From: Rhodoferax sp. PAMC 29310
GTDB taxonomy: Bacteria > Pseudomonadota > Gammaproteobacteria > Burkholderiales > Burkholderiaceae_C
Assembly: GCF_017948265.1 (NCBI RefSeq)
Contig: NZ_CP072852.1
Coordinates: 4,529,250 to 4,593,249 of the forward strand
Direction of reading: 5' to 3'
DNA: 64,000 bases
The notes beneath the pieces were generated by a model. That model did no database searches. It was not told the origin of the DNA and worked only from the letters and a program-made list of their open reading frames with translations. The stretch's first letter is position 1. Every line of letters starts with the position of its first letter. Shown here piece after piece: positions 9,531 to 17,669 of the stretch. A program made the translations under genes and the position numbers.

Positions 9531-10400
9531 TCAGCTTGAGGGCGGTGCGTCCGATGGCTTGGCGCCGCGCAACAGGGTGAGCGCCAGCAGGGCAGACGCC
9601 ACCATCAAAAACAGACTGACGGCGTTCAGAACCGGTGTGGCGCCTTCTCGCATGCGGCCATACATCATCACCGTAAGCGGCGAGTCCGAGCCGACCAGCA
9701 TTAAGGTGGTGTTGAAGTTCTCGAAAGACATCAGGAACGAAATGGCGGCGGCGCCAATGAGCGCGGGCTGGAGATAGGGCAGGGTCACGGTGGTCAACAC
9801 CGCCGCGCGGGATGCGCCCAGGTTGTAGGCAGCCTCTTCCAGCGTGATATCAAAGCGCTTCAGCCGTGCGGTGATGGTCAACGTGGCAATGGACACGATG
9901 TAGGCAAACTGCCCCAGCACCACCAGCGGCAGCCCAGGTCTCAAAAATTCCAGCTCCCATCCCCACAGGTCGTCGGCCAAGTTCGCAATGCGGCTGGCAA
10001 AGGCCAGAATCGAAATGCCCAGAATCACACCGGGAATCACTAAGGGCGCGAGCATTAGGAGGGACAGTGCCTGCTTACCCCGAAACTGCGTTCGTTCAAT
10101 CAAAAAGGCATTTGCCGTTCCGACCAGAACGGAGAGCACGGTGACCCAGCAGGCCACCACCACGCTGGTCCACAAACTGCCCAATAGTGCCGTGTCGGCA
10201 AACAGACCCTCTTGACCGGGTGTTGTGCCCAGAAACCACGCCAAGGTGAAGCCGCGCCAAGGCGGCGCAGGATAGGGCGCATCGTTGAACGCAAAGACCG
10301 CCACCACCACGAGCGGCAGGAACAGGAAGGCAAAAAAGATGACGCCGTAAATCACCGTGCTGGCGCGTAGCCAAGGGGGGCGGGGCAGGGAGAGGATCAT
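9531..10400 (-). CDS. Polyamine-type ABC transporter permease (PotC/PotI-like)
   Basis: An inner-membrane permease with about six transmembrane helices, opening with TVIYGVIFFAFLFLPLVVVAVFAF. It carries the EAA-loop signature (EEAAYNLGASRAAVLTTVTLPYLQPALIGA) that contacts the ATPase. Its 289 residues fit PotC/PotI. It is the last gene of the leftward ABC set and overlaps the upstream permease gene by four bases. Context suggests import of an amine-like solute. Confidence 0.92.
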   Translation of the reverse strand: MILSLPRPPWLRASTVIYGVIFFAFLFLPLVVVAVFAFNDAPYPAPPWRGFTLAWFLGTTPGQEGLFADTALLGSLWTSVVVACWVTVLSVLVGTANAFLIERTQFRGKQALSLLMLAPLVIPGVILGISILAFASRIANLADDLWGWELEFLRPGLPLVVLGQFAYIVSIATLTITARLKRFDITLEEAAYNLGASRAAVLTTVTLPYLQPALIGAAAISFLMSFENFNTTLMLVGSDSPLTVMMYGRMREGATPVLNAVSLFLMVASALLALTLLRGAKPSDAPPSS

Positions 10401-11284
10401 GATCGCTGCATCACTTCGCCAAACTTTTGGCCGCTCAGCCTCAATCCCAACCAGACAATGGCGGTGCTGAGTCCCAGCAGCAAGAAACCAAACGCGGCGC
10501 CTTGCTCCCAGTTAAAGCGGGTGATGAACTGGGTGTAGATTTGCTCGGTGAACCACTGCGAATTTTTGCCGCCCAAGAGCGTGGGCGTCAGGTAATTTCC
10601 CAGCGTCAGCATGAAGACCACAATGCAGCCCGCCACGATGCCGGGCGCTGCATGCGGAATCACAATCTGCCGCAAAATTGACCAGCCATTGCCGCCCAGG
10701 TCATACGCCGCCTCGATCAGTGAGTCATCCAGACTCTCCAGCGCGCTGATCAGCGGGATCACCATGAACAACATGGAGGTGTAGACCAGCCCGACCAGAA
10801 TGGTGGCATCGTGGTACAGCATTTCCACCGGTGCCGGGGTCACGCCCAAGGTGACCAGCAAGTCAGGCAAAACACCGGACTCGCGCAGCAAAATCATCCA
10901 ACCCAGGGTCCGCACGGTCTCACTCACCCAGAATGGAATCAGGCACAGCACAAACAATAGCGCTTTGCTGCGGCCCCGCACCAGTTTGGCAATGGTCCAG
11001 GCAATGGGGAAGGCCATCAGCAGAGTAATGGCGGTCGCCAATATCGACATGACGGCGGTGCGCACAAAGGTGTGCCAGTACAAAGGTTCTTCAATAAAGG
11101 TCAGGTACTGCGCAAAGCTGGGTTCGTAGACGCGAGGGGCCACGCGGGCCCGCAGCGACAGAATCGCCAACTCGACATGGGGCAGCAGAACCAGGCCTGC
11201 CAGCCAAACCACTGCTGGGGCCAACAGCAACATCAGGATCAAGCGCGCCTGAAGTTGGTTCTGGTTCGTCACCTCAGTGCTCAT
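10397..11284 (-). CDS. Polyamine-type ABC transporter permease (PotB/PotH-like)
   Basis: The partner permease, 295 residues and six predicted helices. Its EAA loop reads IEAAYDLGGNGWSILRQIVIPHAAPGI. It lies three bases after the ATPase stop and overlaps the next permease start (ATGA type), so all four ABC genes are almost certainly co-transcribed. Confidence 0.92.
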   Translation of the reverse strand: MSTEVTNQNQLQARLILMLLLAPAVVWLAGLVLLPHVELAILSLRARVAPRVYEPSFAQYLTFIEEPLYWHTFVRTAVMSILATAITLLMAFPIAWTIAKLVRGRSKALLFVLCLIPFWVSETVRTLGWMILLRESGVLPDLLVTLGVTPAPVEMLYHDATILVGLVYTSMLFMVIPLISALESLDDSLIEAAYDLGGNGWSILRQIVIPHAAPGIVAGCIVVFMLTLGNYLTPTLLGGKNSQWFTEQIYTQFITRFNWEQGAAFGFLLLGLSTAIVWLGLRLSGQKFGEVMQRS

Positions 11285-11287
11285 GGT

Positions 11288-12433
11288 TTATGCCGAAGCC
11301 TTGGACGCAAAACAAACGGCCCGCTGAGGATCAAATCCAAAGCTCACGGTCTCACCCACCCGCAAGTCAGACAGGTGGCCGGTCTGGGGCAAAGCAATGC
11401 GAAATTCAGTGCGAGATTTCTCTTCATGCAAGAGTACCGCCGAGTTGGCGCCGTCAAACAGCAAGCTGTCCACCTGCGCCCGGTAATGCGGCAGGCCGGC
11501 GTCGGCAAACACCTGGGTGTCGCGTGCCAGGCTGGCAACCTCCGGGCGCACAAAGGCTTCAACTTGATCACCTGTTTGAACCTTGCCTGATGCCCGCGTG
11601 GTGAGCACCATGCCGTCGTCGCCAGTGACGGTGACCAGGTCCCCGTTCACGGCCGTAGCGCGGCCTTTCACCTGGTTGTTGGCACCCACAAAGCCGGCGA
11701 CGAACGGGGTATCGGGTTGGTAGTAAAGCGCCTGAGGCGTTCCCACTTGCTCGAACCGGCCATGGTTCATGACTGCCACATGGTCAGACAGCACCAGCGC
11801 CTCTGATTGGTCGTGGGTGATGTAAACAAAGGTGGTGCCGAAGGCTGCCTGCAACTGTTTGAGCTCAATCTTCATGTGCTCGCGCAGCTTCAAGTCCAGG
11901 GCACCCAGCGGTTCATCCAATAGCAAAAGCGTGGGCTCCAGTACCAGACTGCGAGCGATGGCCACCCGTTGTTTTTGACCGCCTGAAAGTTGCTCCACGC
12001 GCTTGTTCTGCGCGCCGGGCAGGCTGACCCGTTCCAGCATCTCACCCACACGCCGCTTGATCTCGTCTGGTGCGACGCCCCGGCGAGCCAAGCCATAGCC
12101 CACGTTCTCGCCGACTGACATCATGGGAAAGAGCGCCAGGTGCTGAAACACCATGTTCACCGGGCGCCGGTTGGGTGGCACGCCTTTCATGGGCTTGCCG
12201 CCAATGCGAATCTCGCCAGAGTCCGGGCTTAAAAAGCCCGCAATCATGCGCAACAAGGTCGTTTTGCCACATCCAGAAGGGCCAAGAATGGAGAAAAAAC
12301 TGCCGCGCGCTACGCTAAAAGATAGTTCATCTACCGCCAGAAATCCGCCGTAGCGCTTGCCCACGCGCACGGCTTCCAGGTCAGGCTGAGTCCCCCCACT
12401 CAATGGGGGGGGGGCAGCAATGTCGGAACTCAA
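11288..12433 (-). CDS. Polyamine-type ABC transporter ATPase (PotA/PotG-like)
   Basis: A 381-residue importer ATPase with Walker A GPSGCGKTT, signature LSGGQKQRVAIARSL, Walker B LLLLDEPLGALD, the switch HDQSEAL and a C-terminal TOBE domain (about 280-380) typical of PotA/MalK proteins. The first dozen codons contain a C/G homopolymer and hairpin (12392-12414) encoding AAPPPLSGG. This could allow slippage or affect translation. Confidence 0.94.
   Translation of the reverse strand: MSSDIAAPPPLSGGTQPDLEAVRVGKRYGGFLAVDELSFSVARGSFFSILGPSGCGKTTLLRMIAGFLSPDSGEIRIGGKPMKGVPPNRRPVNMVFQHLALFPMMSVGENVGYGLARRGVAPDEIKRRVGEMLERVSLPGAQNKRVEQLSGGQKQRVAIARSLVLEPTLLLLDEPLGALDLKLREHMKIELKQLQAAFGTTFVYITHDQSEALVLSDHVAVMNHGRFEQVGTPQALYYQPDTPFVAGFVGANNQVKGRATAVNGDLVTVTGDDGMVLTTRASGKVQTGDQVEAFVRPEVASLARDTQVFADAGLPHYRAQVDSLLFDGANSAVLLHEEKSRTEFRIALPQTGHLSDLRVGETVSFGFDPQRAVCFASKASA
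12392..12414. repeat. Hairpin plus 10-base G tract at the start of the ABC ATPase gene
   Basis: On the plus strand CCCCCCA (12392-12398) pairs with TGGGGGG (12404-12410) around the loop CTCAA, and the G run continues to 12414 for ten G in total. It lies 7 to 14 codons after the ATPase start codon. Both the long homopolymer and the hairpin are directly visible; any effect on expression is a guess. Confidence 0.85.
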
Positions 12434-12444
12434 GCCGGGTCGCC

Positions 12445-13512
12445 TTAGTTGGCGGCCTTGATGCGGTCCAGCACGCGACCTTCAATTTCCTCAATGCCAG
12501 CTGGCACAGCGGGGTACCACTTCACGTTTTTCAAGGCGGCTTCGGGGAAGCTTTCCGCAAACTGGGCTTTGAGCTTGGCATCCATCAACTGGTCAGCACC
12601 CTTGGAGGCGGTGAAGTTGCCGGCCGCCGAGGCCACGCGGGCAGCGATCTCGGGGCGCATGTTGAAGTTGATCCAGGCGTAGGCGCCAGCGTCGTTTTTG
12701 CCTTTGGCAGGCAGCGCAAAGGTGTCAATCCAGCCCAGAGCGCCGGACTTTGGCGCAATGTACTGAAACTCAGGCTTTTCAGAGTTGAGCTTCCAGCCAC
12801 CCGTGTCCCACATCATGGCACCCACAATTTCACCGGCCCGCATGCCGTTGAGCAACTGATCCTTGTTGTCCCAGTAAAACTTGATGTTGCCTTTGCAAGC
12901 AATCATGGCCTTGCCGACTTCATCCATCAAGGCGCCATAGGCTTTAGGGTCACCGTACAACGCAAACGGGTCTTTGCCGGCGGCAAAGGCGAAGGCCAGC
13001 AGGGTTGGCCGTTTCAACCGCATGGCGGTCTTTCCCTTGACGTCGGCACGGCACAAGTCAGGGTAGTCAGCCATTTTGGTGAGTTTGGTGTTCACCACCA
13101 AGCCATCAGTGCCCCAGATGTGTGGCAGGCCATAGACTTTGCCTGCCAAAGTCGTGTTTTTCTTGGTGGCTTCCAGCATGGATGGGATGAATAACTCGGC
13201 TTTGAGTTTGCTCAAGTCCATCGGCTTGTAAATGCCGAACTCCTGTTGAGGGCCAGTGATGCGGTCTTGGGACGGCTGCGCTAGGTCAAAACCTGCACCA
13301 CCAGTGGCGCGCAACTTGGAAATCATCTTCTCGTTATCAGACAGTGTCACCTCGACGGTGTAGCCGCTTTCCTTTTCGAACTCGGCCACGATGTCTGCCG
13401 GGGCGTAGCCGCCCCAGGTTAGCAATCGGAGTGTTTTTTCCTGCGCCATGGCGGAGCCCGCCATGGCGAGCGCGACCACGCCTGCGGCGATAAGGGTGAG
13501 TTGAGTTTTCAT
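12445..13512 (-). CDS. Polyamine-type ABC transporter substrate-binding protein (PotD/PotF-like)
   Basis: A periplasmic binding protein of the spermidine/putrescine family, 355 residues from ATG 13512. It has a clear signal peptide (MKTQLTLIAAGVVALAMAGSAMAQ), and the mature start KTLRLLTWGGYAPADIVAEF is typical of the family. A GGAAAC-type ribosome-binding site precedes it. It is separated from the aldehyde dehydrogenase gene by 218 bp that carries its own copy of a conserved operator-like site (13647-13688), so it probably has its own promoter. The ligand could be a polyamine, choline-like amine or other cation. Confidence 0.92.
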   Translation of the reverse strand: MKTQLTLIAAGVVALAMAGSAMAQEKTLRLLTWGGYAPADIVAEFEKESGYTVEVTLSDNEKMISKLRATGGAGFDLAQPSQDRITGPQQEFGIYKPMDLSKLKAELFIPSMLEATKKNTTLAGKVYGLPHIWGTDGLVVNTKLTKMADYPDLCRADVKGKTAMRLKRPTLLAFAFAAGKDPFALYGDPKAYGALMDEVGKAMIACKGNIKFYWDNKDQLLNGMRAGEIVGAMMWDTGGWKLNSEKPEFQYIAPKSGALGWIDTFALPAKGKNDAGAYAWINFNMRPEIAARVASAAGNFTASKGADQLMDAKLKAQFAESFPEAALKNVKWYPAVPAGIEEIEGRVLDRIKAAN

Positions 13513-13646
13513 GCTTGTTTCCTTGAAAAGTGTGACAGAGATGAATGACGACCAGCAAGGCTGGTGGACGCTAAAGATTACTGCAGCCATGTGACAGTTA
13601 AGTGTCACTGCTGTGGCTGGAATGTGTCTACGGTCAACCGGAAACA

Positions 13647-13688
13647 ATCCTAGGAACACCTGTTCTTCTTGCCTATCCCAAATCGGCA
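13647..13688 (-). promoter_or_regulatory. Operator/promoter-like site B upstream of the ABC binding-protein gene
   Basis: Read toward the gene it is TGCCGATTT, one base, GGATAG, 16 bases, TTCCTAGGAT. The same 42-bp layout, identical in all 25 named bases and in the 16-base spacing, occurs at 19215-19256 upstream of the permease gene. TAGGAT could serve as a -10 box with the TGCCGATTT block as an activator site next to -35. Its proximal edge is 135 bp from the start codon. Confidence 0.75.
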
Positions 13689-13730
13689 CATGACTGGTAG
13701 AAATAGGCAGGATTTACCCTAGGCCCTGGT

Positions 13731-15104
13731 TCACGGTTGACGCAAATGCCAGGCCTTGGGTCGGGTAAAGGCTTGAATGCCATAGGTGGACAAGGTCAGC
13801 CCTACGCCGGAGTCACCATGGCCGCTCCAGGGCAGACGTGGGCTGACGCGGTCACAGCAGTTCCAGTACACGGTGCCCGCGTTCACCTGGTCCAACAGGT
13901 TTTTCGCACGCGCCTCGTCGCGGGTGAAGATGCCTGCCGTCAAGCCGTAACGGGTATCGTTCATCAGCTCCACCGCTTGGGCGTCGCCCGTGACCTTTTG
14001 AATCCCGATGATGGGACCAAAACTCTCTTCACGCATGAGGGCCATGTCATGACTGACGTCGGCAAACACGGTGGGCTCAAACCAGTTGCCGGGCCCAGGT
14101 AGCCGCTTGCCGCCGGTGAGCAGGCGGGCGCCTTTGGCTTTGGCATCGGCCACTTGTGCTTCCAGCACGTCAAGCTGCGGCGCGCGGGTGATGGCGCCAA
14201 TGTAAGTGTCTGCGCTCATGGGGTCGCCCGCTTTGAAGGTCTTTACCGTGGCCACAAACGCCGAAACAAAGTCGTCGTGAATGGACTCGTGCACATAAAT
14301 GCGCTCCACCGAGCAGCAGCTCTGGCCCGTGTTGTACATGGCGCCGTCTGCCAGCGATTCGGCGGCTGTTTTGGGGTTGGCATCTTCGCAGACATACGTG
14401 GGGTCTTTGCCCCCCAACTCCAGTTGCACCTTGACCATGCGCGGCCCCAGTGCTTCCATGATGCGGGCGCCGGTGGCGTGTGAGCCGGTGAAGAACAAGC
14501 CGTCAATTTTCTGTGCGAGCAGGGCAGCGCCCACATCGCCACCGCCAATCAAGGTGATGAAGGCGTGCTCTGGCACACCCGCCGCGTGCAGCAGGCGGGC
14601 AATCGCCAAGCCGGTTTGCGCCGCGTACTCTGACGGCTTGTAAAGCACCGCGTTGCCCGTGAGCAGGGCGGGAATGAATACGTTTCCACCCACAAACCAA
14701 GGGTAATTCCAGGCCGAGATGTTGGCAATCACGCCCAATGGCGTGTGTTCAATTTGCTCAGTCATGCTGCCGTCAATGAAGACGGTTTCCGTGGCCTGTT
14801 CGTCATCCGCCTCTTCGATAAAGAAATCGATTCGGGCAATGAGGCCGTTAAGCTCGTTTCGCGACATCTGGATCGGCTTGCCGGTCTCACGTGTCATTGT
14901 GGCGGCCAGTTCATCCAGCTCGGCCAGCACACCGGCTTTGAAGCGTTCGATACAAGCTTGGCGTTTGGCCATGGGCGTGGCGGCCCACGGCTTTTGGGCT
15001 GCCCGGGCGAGCGTTGCTTTTGCGGCGACTGAAGTTGCGTCGTCCGCAGGAAGTTCGGCGATCAATGCGCCCGTGGCAGGGTTGTGAATGGCAAGTTGAT
15101 TCAT
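13731..15104 (-). CDS. NAD(P)-dependent aldehyde dehydrogenase
   Basis: This 457-residue ALDH-superfamily enzyme oxidises an aldehyde to its acid. The Rossmann segment ISAWNYPWFVGGN, the general-base motif LELGGKDP and the catalytic cysteine region NTGQSCCSVERIYV are intact. It resembles betaine-aldehyde, aminobutyraldehyde and succinate-semialdehyde dehydrogenases. ATG 15104 gives the usual family start MNQLAIHNPATG. It lies 17 bp after the alcohol dehydrogenase stop. In context it probably takes the aldehyde made by that enzyme, plausibly a gamma-glutamylated one. Confidence 0.93.
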   Translation of the reverse strand: MNQLAIHNPATGALIAELPADDATSVAAKATLARAAQKPWAATPMAKRQACIERFKAGVLAELDELAATMTRETGKPIQMSRNELNGLIARIDFFIEEADDEQATETVFIDGSMTEQIEHTPLGVIANISAWNYPWFVGGNVFIPALLTGNAVLYKPSEYAAQTGLAIARLLHAAGVPEHAFITLIGGGDVGAALLAQKIDGLFFTGSHATGARIMEALGPRMVKVQLELGGKDPTYVCEDANPKTAAESLADGAMYNTGQSCCSVERIYVHESIHDDFVSAFVATVKTFKAGDPMSADTYIGAITRAPQLDVLEAQVADAKAKGARLLTGGKRLPGPGNWFEPTVFADVSHDMALMREESFGPIIGIQKVTGDAQAVELMNDTRYGLTAGIFTRDEARAKNLLDQVNAGTVYWNCCDRVSPRLPWSGHGDSGVGLTLSTYGIQAFTRPKAWHLRQP

Positions 15105-15121
15105 GGCAGGGTCTTTCTGGC

Positions 15122-16255
15122 TCACAGGGCCGCTTTGAAGAGGGCGTCGAAATCGGCCGCAGTACAGGGGCGTGGATTTGTCTGATGACAAATGTCGGCG
15201 GTGGCAATTTCAATCAAGCGGGGAAAATGCTCAGGTTTCACGCCATGGGCCGCCAAACCGCCGGTGATGCCAATGCTTTGTTTGAGTTGCTTCAACCAAG
15301 GCACAAAGGCCGCACCACCGCCGGGCACCTTGCAGACGTGGGCGAGTTCATCGAACTTCTCGGGTGCGGACTCCATGTTCCACGCCAGTACCGTGTCAAT
15401 CATCAAGGCGTTGGCCAAGCCGTGGTGCAAGTCGCAGACAGCGCCCAAGGCGTGGGCGCAGGAGTGCACCGCGCCCAGGTCTTTCTGGAACGCAATGGCG
15501 CCCATCATGGAGGCCATCATCATGTCGGAGCGAGCCTTCAAGTCGCCCGGGTTTTGAACGGCAGTTAACAGCGCCGCAGCGGCAATACGTGTGCCCTCCA
15601 AAGCGATGCCGTCGCACAAGGGGTGGTAGGCGGGTGACAGGTAGCTCTCAATGTTGTGGGTCAGCGCATCCATGCCGGTGGCGGCCGTCACGTGGGACGG
15701 CAGGCCTACTGTCAGTTCCGGGTCGGCAAAGACGGTTTTGGCGAGAATTTTGGCGCTGAACACCACCCGCTTCAAATGGGTGTCGTTCTCGCTGACCACG
15801 CTAGAGCGCCCCACCTCGGAGCCGGTGCCCGAGGTGGTAGGCAAGGCGATGAAGTAGGGCAGCTCGTGGGTAATGGGCCGCATTTGTGGGTGGTCCCATA
15901 CGTATTCCAGAATATCGCCTTCGTGCGTAGCGGCTACGCCCACCACTTTGGCCACATCCAGCGCTGCGCCACCCCCAAAACCAATCACGCAATCGGCCTG
16001 ATGCGCCTTGTAGGCAGCGGCGCCATCCATGACCTGGCTGCAGGTGGGGTTGCCAAAGACGCCGGTAAATACCGCCACGTCCAGTCCGTCAAGATGTGAA
16101 ACAAACTCGGTCAACACCGGCAAGGCACCCAGCGCCCGGTCGGTCACGATCAAGGGGCGCTTGCAGCCGGCTTCGATCAAATGTTTTGCTACTAATTTGC
16201 GAGCGCCTGCGCCAAATTTGATGGGGGTAGGGAAGGAGAAGTTGGTAATAGTCAT
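15122..16255 (-). CDS. Iron-containing alcohol dehydrogenase
   Basis: A 377-residue group III (Fe-dependent) alcohol dehydrogenase. It shows GGGAALDVAKVVGV for NAD binding, ALPTTSGTGSEVGRSSVVS, and the metal ligands in the DALTHNIESYLSP and CAHALGAVCDLHHGLANA segments. It oxidises primary alcohols to aldehydes or the reverse. It lies between the ligase and the aldehyde dehydrogenase genes with gaps of 6 and 17 bp, so the three should act as successive steps. Standard PuuA pathways use an FAD oxidase (PuuB) here, so an alcohol dehydrogenase points to an amino-alcohol substrate. Confidence 0.93.
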   Translation of the reverse strand: MTITNFSFPTPIKFGAGARKLVAKHLIEAGCKRPLIVTDRALGALPVLTEFVSHLDGLDVAVFTGVFGNPTCSQVMDGAAAYKAHQADCVIGFGGGAALDVAKVVGVAATHEGDILEYVWDHPQMRPITHELPYFIALPTTSGTGSEVGRSSVVSENDTHLKRVVFSAKILAKTVFADPELTVGLPSHVTAATGMDALTHNIESYLSPAYHPLCDGIALEGTRIAAAALLTAVQNPGDLKARSDMMMASMMGAIAFQKDLGAVHSCAHALGAVCDLHHGLANALMIDTVLAWNMESAPEKFDELAHVCKVPGGGAAFVPWLKQLKQSIGITGGLAAHGVKPEHFPRLIEIATADICHQTNPRPCTAADFDALFKAAL

Positions 16256-16261
16256 GGTCGT

Positions 16262-17650
16262 TCAGATGATTTCAAAGTAACGTTTCATTTCATAGTCTGT
16301 CACAGCGTCCAGCCACTGCCGCCATTCCCAGTCGCGGGTCGCCGCGAAATGGTCGACAAAACCGTCACCCAGCCAGTCTCTGGCAATGGTGGATTTCTCG
16401 AAAATTCGGGTGGTCTCAATCAAGGTGCGCGGCGCCCGTGCAATGTGCTCGCCGCCCACATTGGTCCCAGTAATCGGGGGGGCTGTCAGCTTCAACCCCT
16501 TCTCCACACCGTCCAAACCGGCGGCAATCACCGCCGCCATGGCCAGGTAGGGATTCACGTCAGCGCCGGGGCAGCGTGTCTCCAGCCGGGTGGCCTTGGG
16601 GCTTCCGGCAATGACCCGAAAACTGGCGGTGCGGTTGTCCACGCCCCAAGTGGGTTTGACCGGGGCCCAATAGCCGTCCACCAGCCGCTTGTAGCTGTTG
16701 ATGGTGGGCCACATCATCGGTGCAAACTCCATCAGGCAGGCCACCTGCCCCGCAAGGTAGCTTTCAAACAGCGGGCTCATCTTGCGCGGGTTCTTGGCGT
16801 CAAAAAACAGATTGTTCTTGCCGTCAGACAGACTTTGGTGAATGTGCCCGCTGCAGCCTGGCAGCTGCTGATGCGGCTTGGCCATGAAGCTGGGCATGAT
16901 GCCAAAGCCCGCCCCAATCTCTTTGGTGCCCGTTTTGAAAAGAATGGCACGGTCGGCCTGCTCCAGTGCTTCGCTAAAGCCCAATGCCGCTTCATAGACG
17001 CCCGGGCCGGTCTCGGTATGCAGCCCCTCAATCGGCACGCCAAATGCCAGCATGTCGTCCATGATGGCATTCAGAAAATCCCGGTTCTGGTTCATGCGCA
17101 GCAGCGAATAGCCAAACATGCCCGGTGTGAGCACCTCGGGTCCCACTCCCTTCTTGGCCGCCCAGCTTTGAGGGGTTTCCAGAAAGTTGAACCACTCAAA
17201 CTCCATGCCGGTCATGACCTTGAAACCCATTTTTTCGGCACGCTTGAGTACCCGTTTCAGGGTCTGGCGGGGGCACTGGGCGTGGGCCGAACCATCGGCG
17301 TTGACGAATTCGCTCAAAAAGAAGGGCACATCGTCGTCCCAAGGCACATGGCGTGCGGTGTTCAGATCAAGCCGGGCCAGTGCGTCCGGAAAGCCGTGCT
17401 GCCAGCCGGTGGCCGTGGTGTTGTCATAGGTGACATCCATCATGTCCCAGCCCAAAACGACATCACAAAAGCCAAAGCCACCGCCGGGTGCCGGCTCGGC
17501 GGCGCCCAGAAACTTGTCGCGGTGCAGGTACTTGCCGCGCAGAATGCCATCAATGTCGCTGACCGCCACCTTGACTTTTTTGGCGTCGGATTGTTTGAAC
17601 TGGGTCAGTGCGGGGTGTTCGCCCGCTGTTTTTTTCTTTGAGGTCGCCAT
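16262..17650 (-). CDS. Glutamine-synthetase-like gamma-glutamyl-amine ligase
   Basis: A 462-residue member of the glutamine-synthetase superfamily close to PuuA and GlnA4 types. It keeps the metal-binding EFEWF segment (in place of the usual EFE/EFFLF), LHTETGPGVYEAAL, the nucleotide-site GCSGHIHQSL, the NSYKRLV loop and the RLETRCPGADVNPYLA block. Such enzymes join glutamate to an amine with ATP: putrescine for PuuA, ethanolamine for Streptomyces GlnA4, isopropylamine for IpuC. ATG 17650 is chosen because GGAAAGG stands just upstream. It follows the permease gene by 19 bp. The amine substrate is inferred from the neighbours to be ethanolamine or similar. Confidence 0.9.
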   Translation of the reverse strand: MATSKKKTAGEHPALTQFKQSDAKKVKVAVSDIDGILRGKYLHRDKFLGAAEPAPGGGFGFCDVVLGWDMMDVTYDNTTATGWQHGFPDALARLDLNTARHVPWDDDVPFFLSEFVNADGSAHAQCPRQTLKRVLKRAEKMGFKVMTGMEFEWFNFLETPQSWAAKKGVGPEVLTPGMFGYSLLRMNQNRDFLNAIMDDMLAFGVPIEGLHTETGPGVYEAALGFSEALEQADRAILFKTGTKEIGAGFGIMPSFMAKPHQQLPGCSGHIHQSLSDGKNNLFFDAKNPRKMSPLFESYLAGQVACLMEFAPMMWPTINSYKRLVDGYWAPVKPTWGVDNRTASFRVIAGSPKATRLETRCPGADVNPYLAMAAVIAAGLDGVEKGLKLTAPPITGTNVGGEHIARAPRTLIETTRIFEKSTIARDWLGDGFVDHFAATRDWEWRQWLDAVTDYEMKRYFEII

Positions 17651-17669
17651 AGAGCCTTTCCAGTGACGG

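Noticed and set aside
16349..17641. 430-codon frame antisense to the GS-like gene
   Set aside because: Shadow of a strongly coding frame; composition unlike a protein and no ribosome-binding site.
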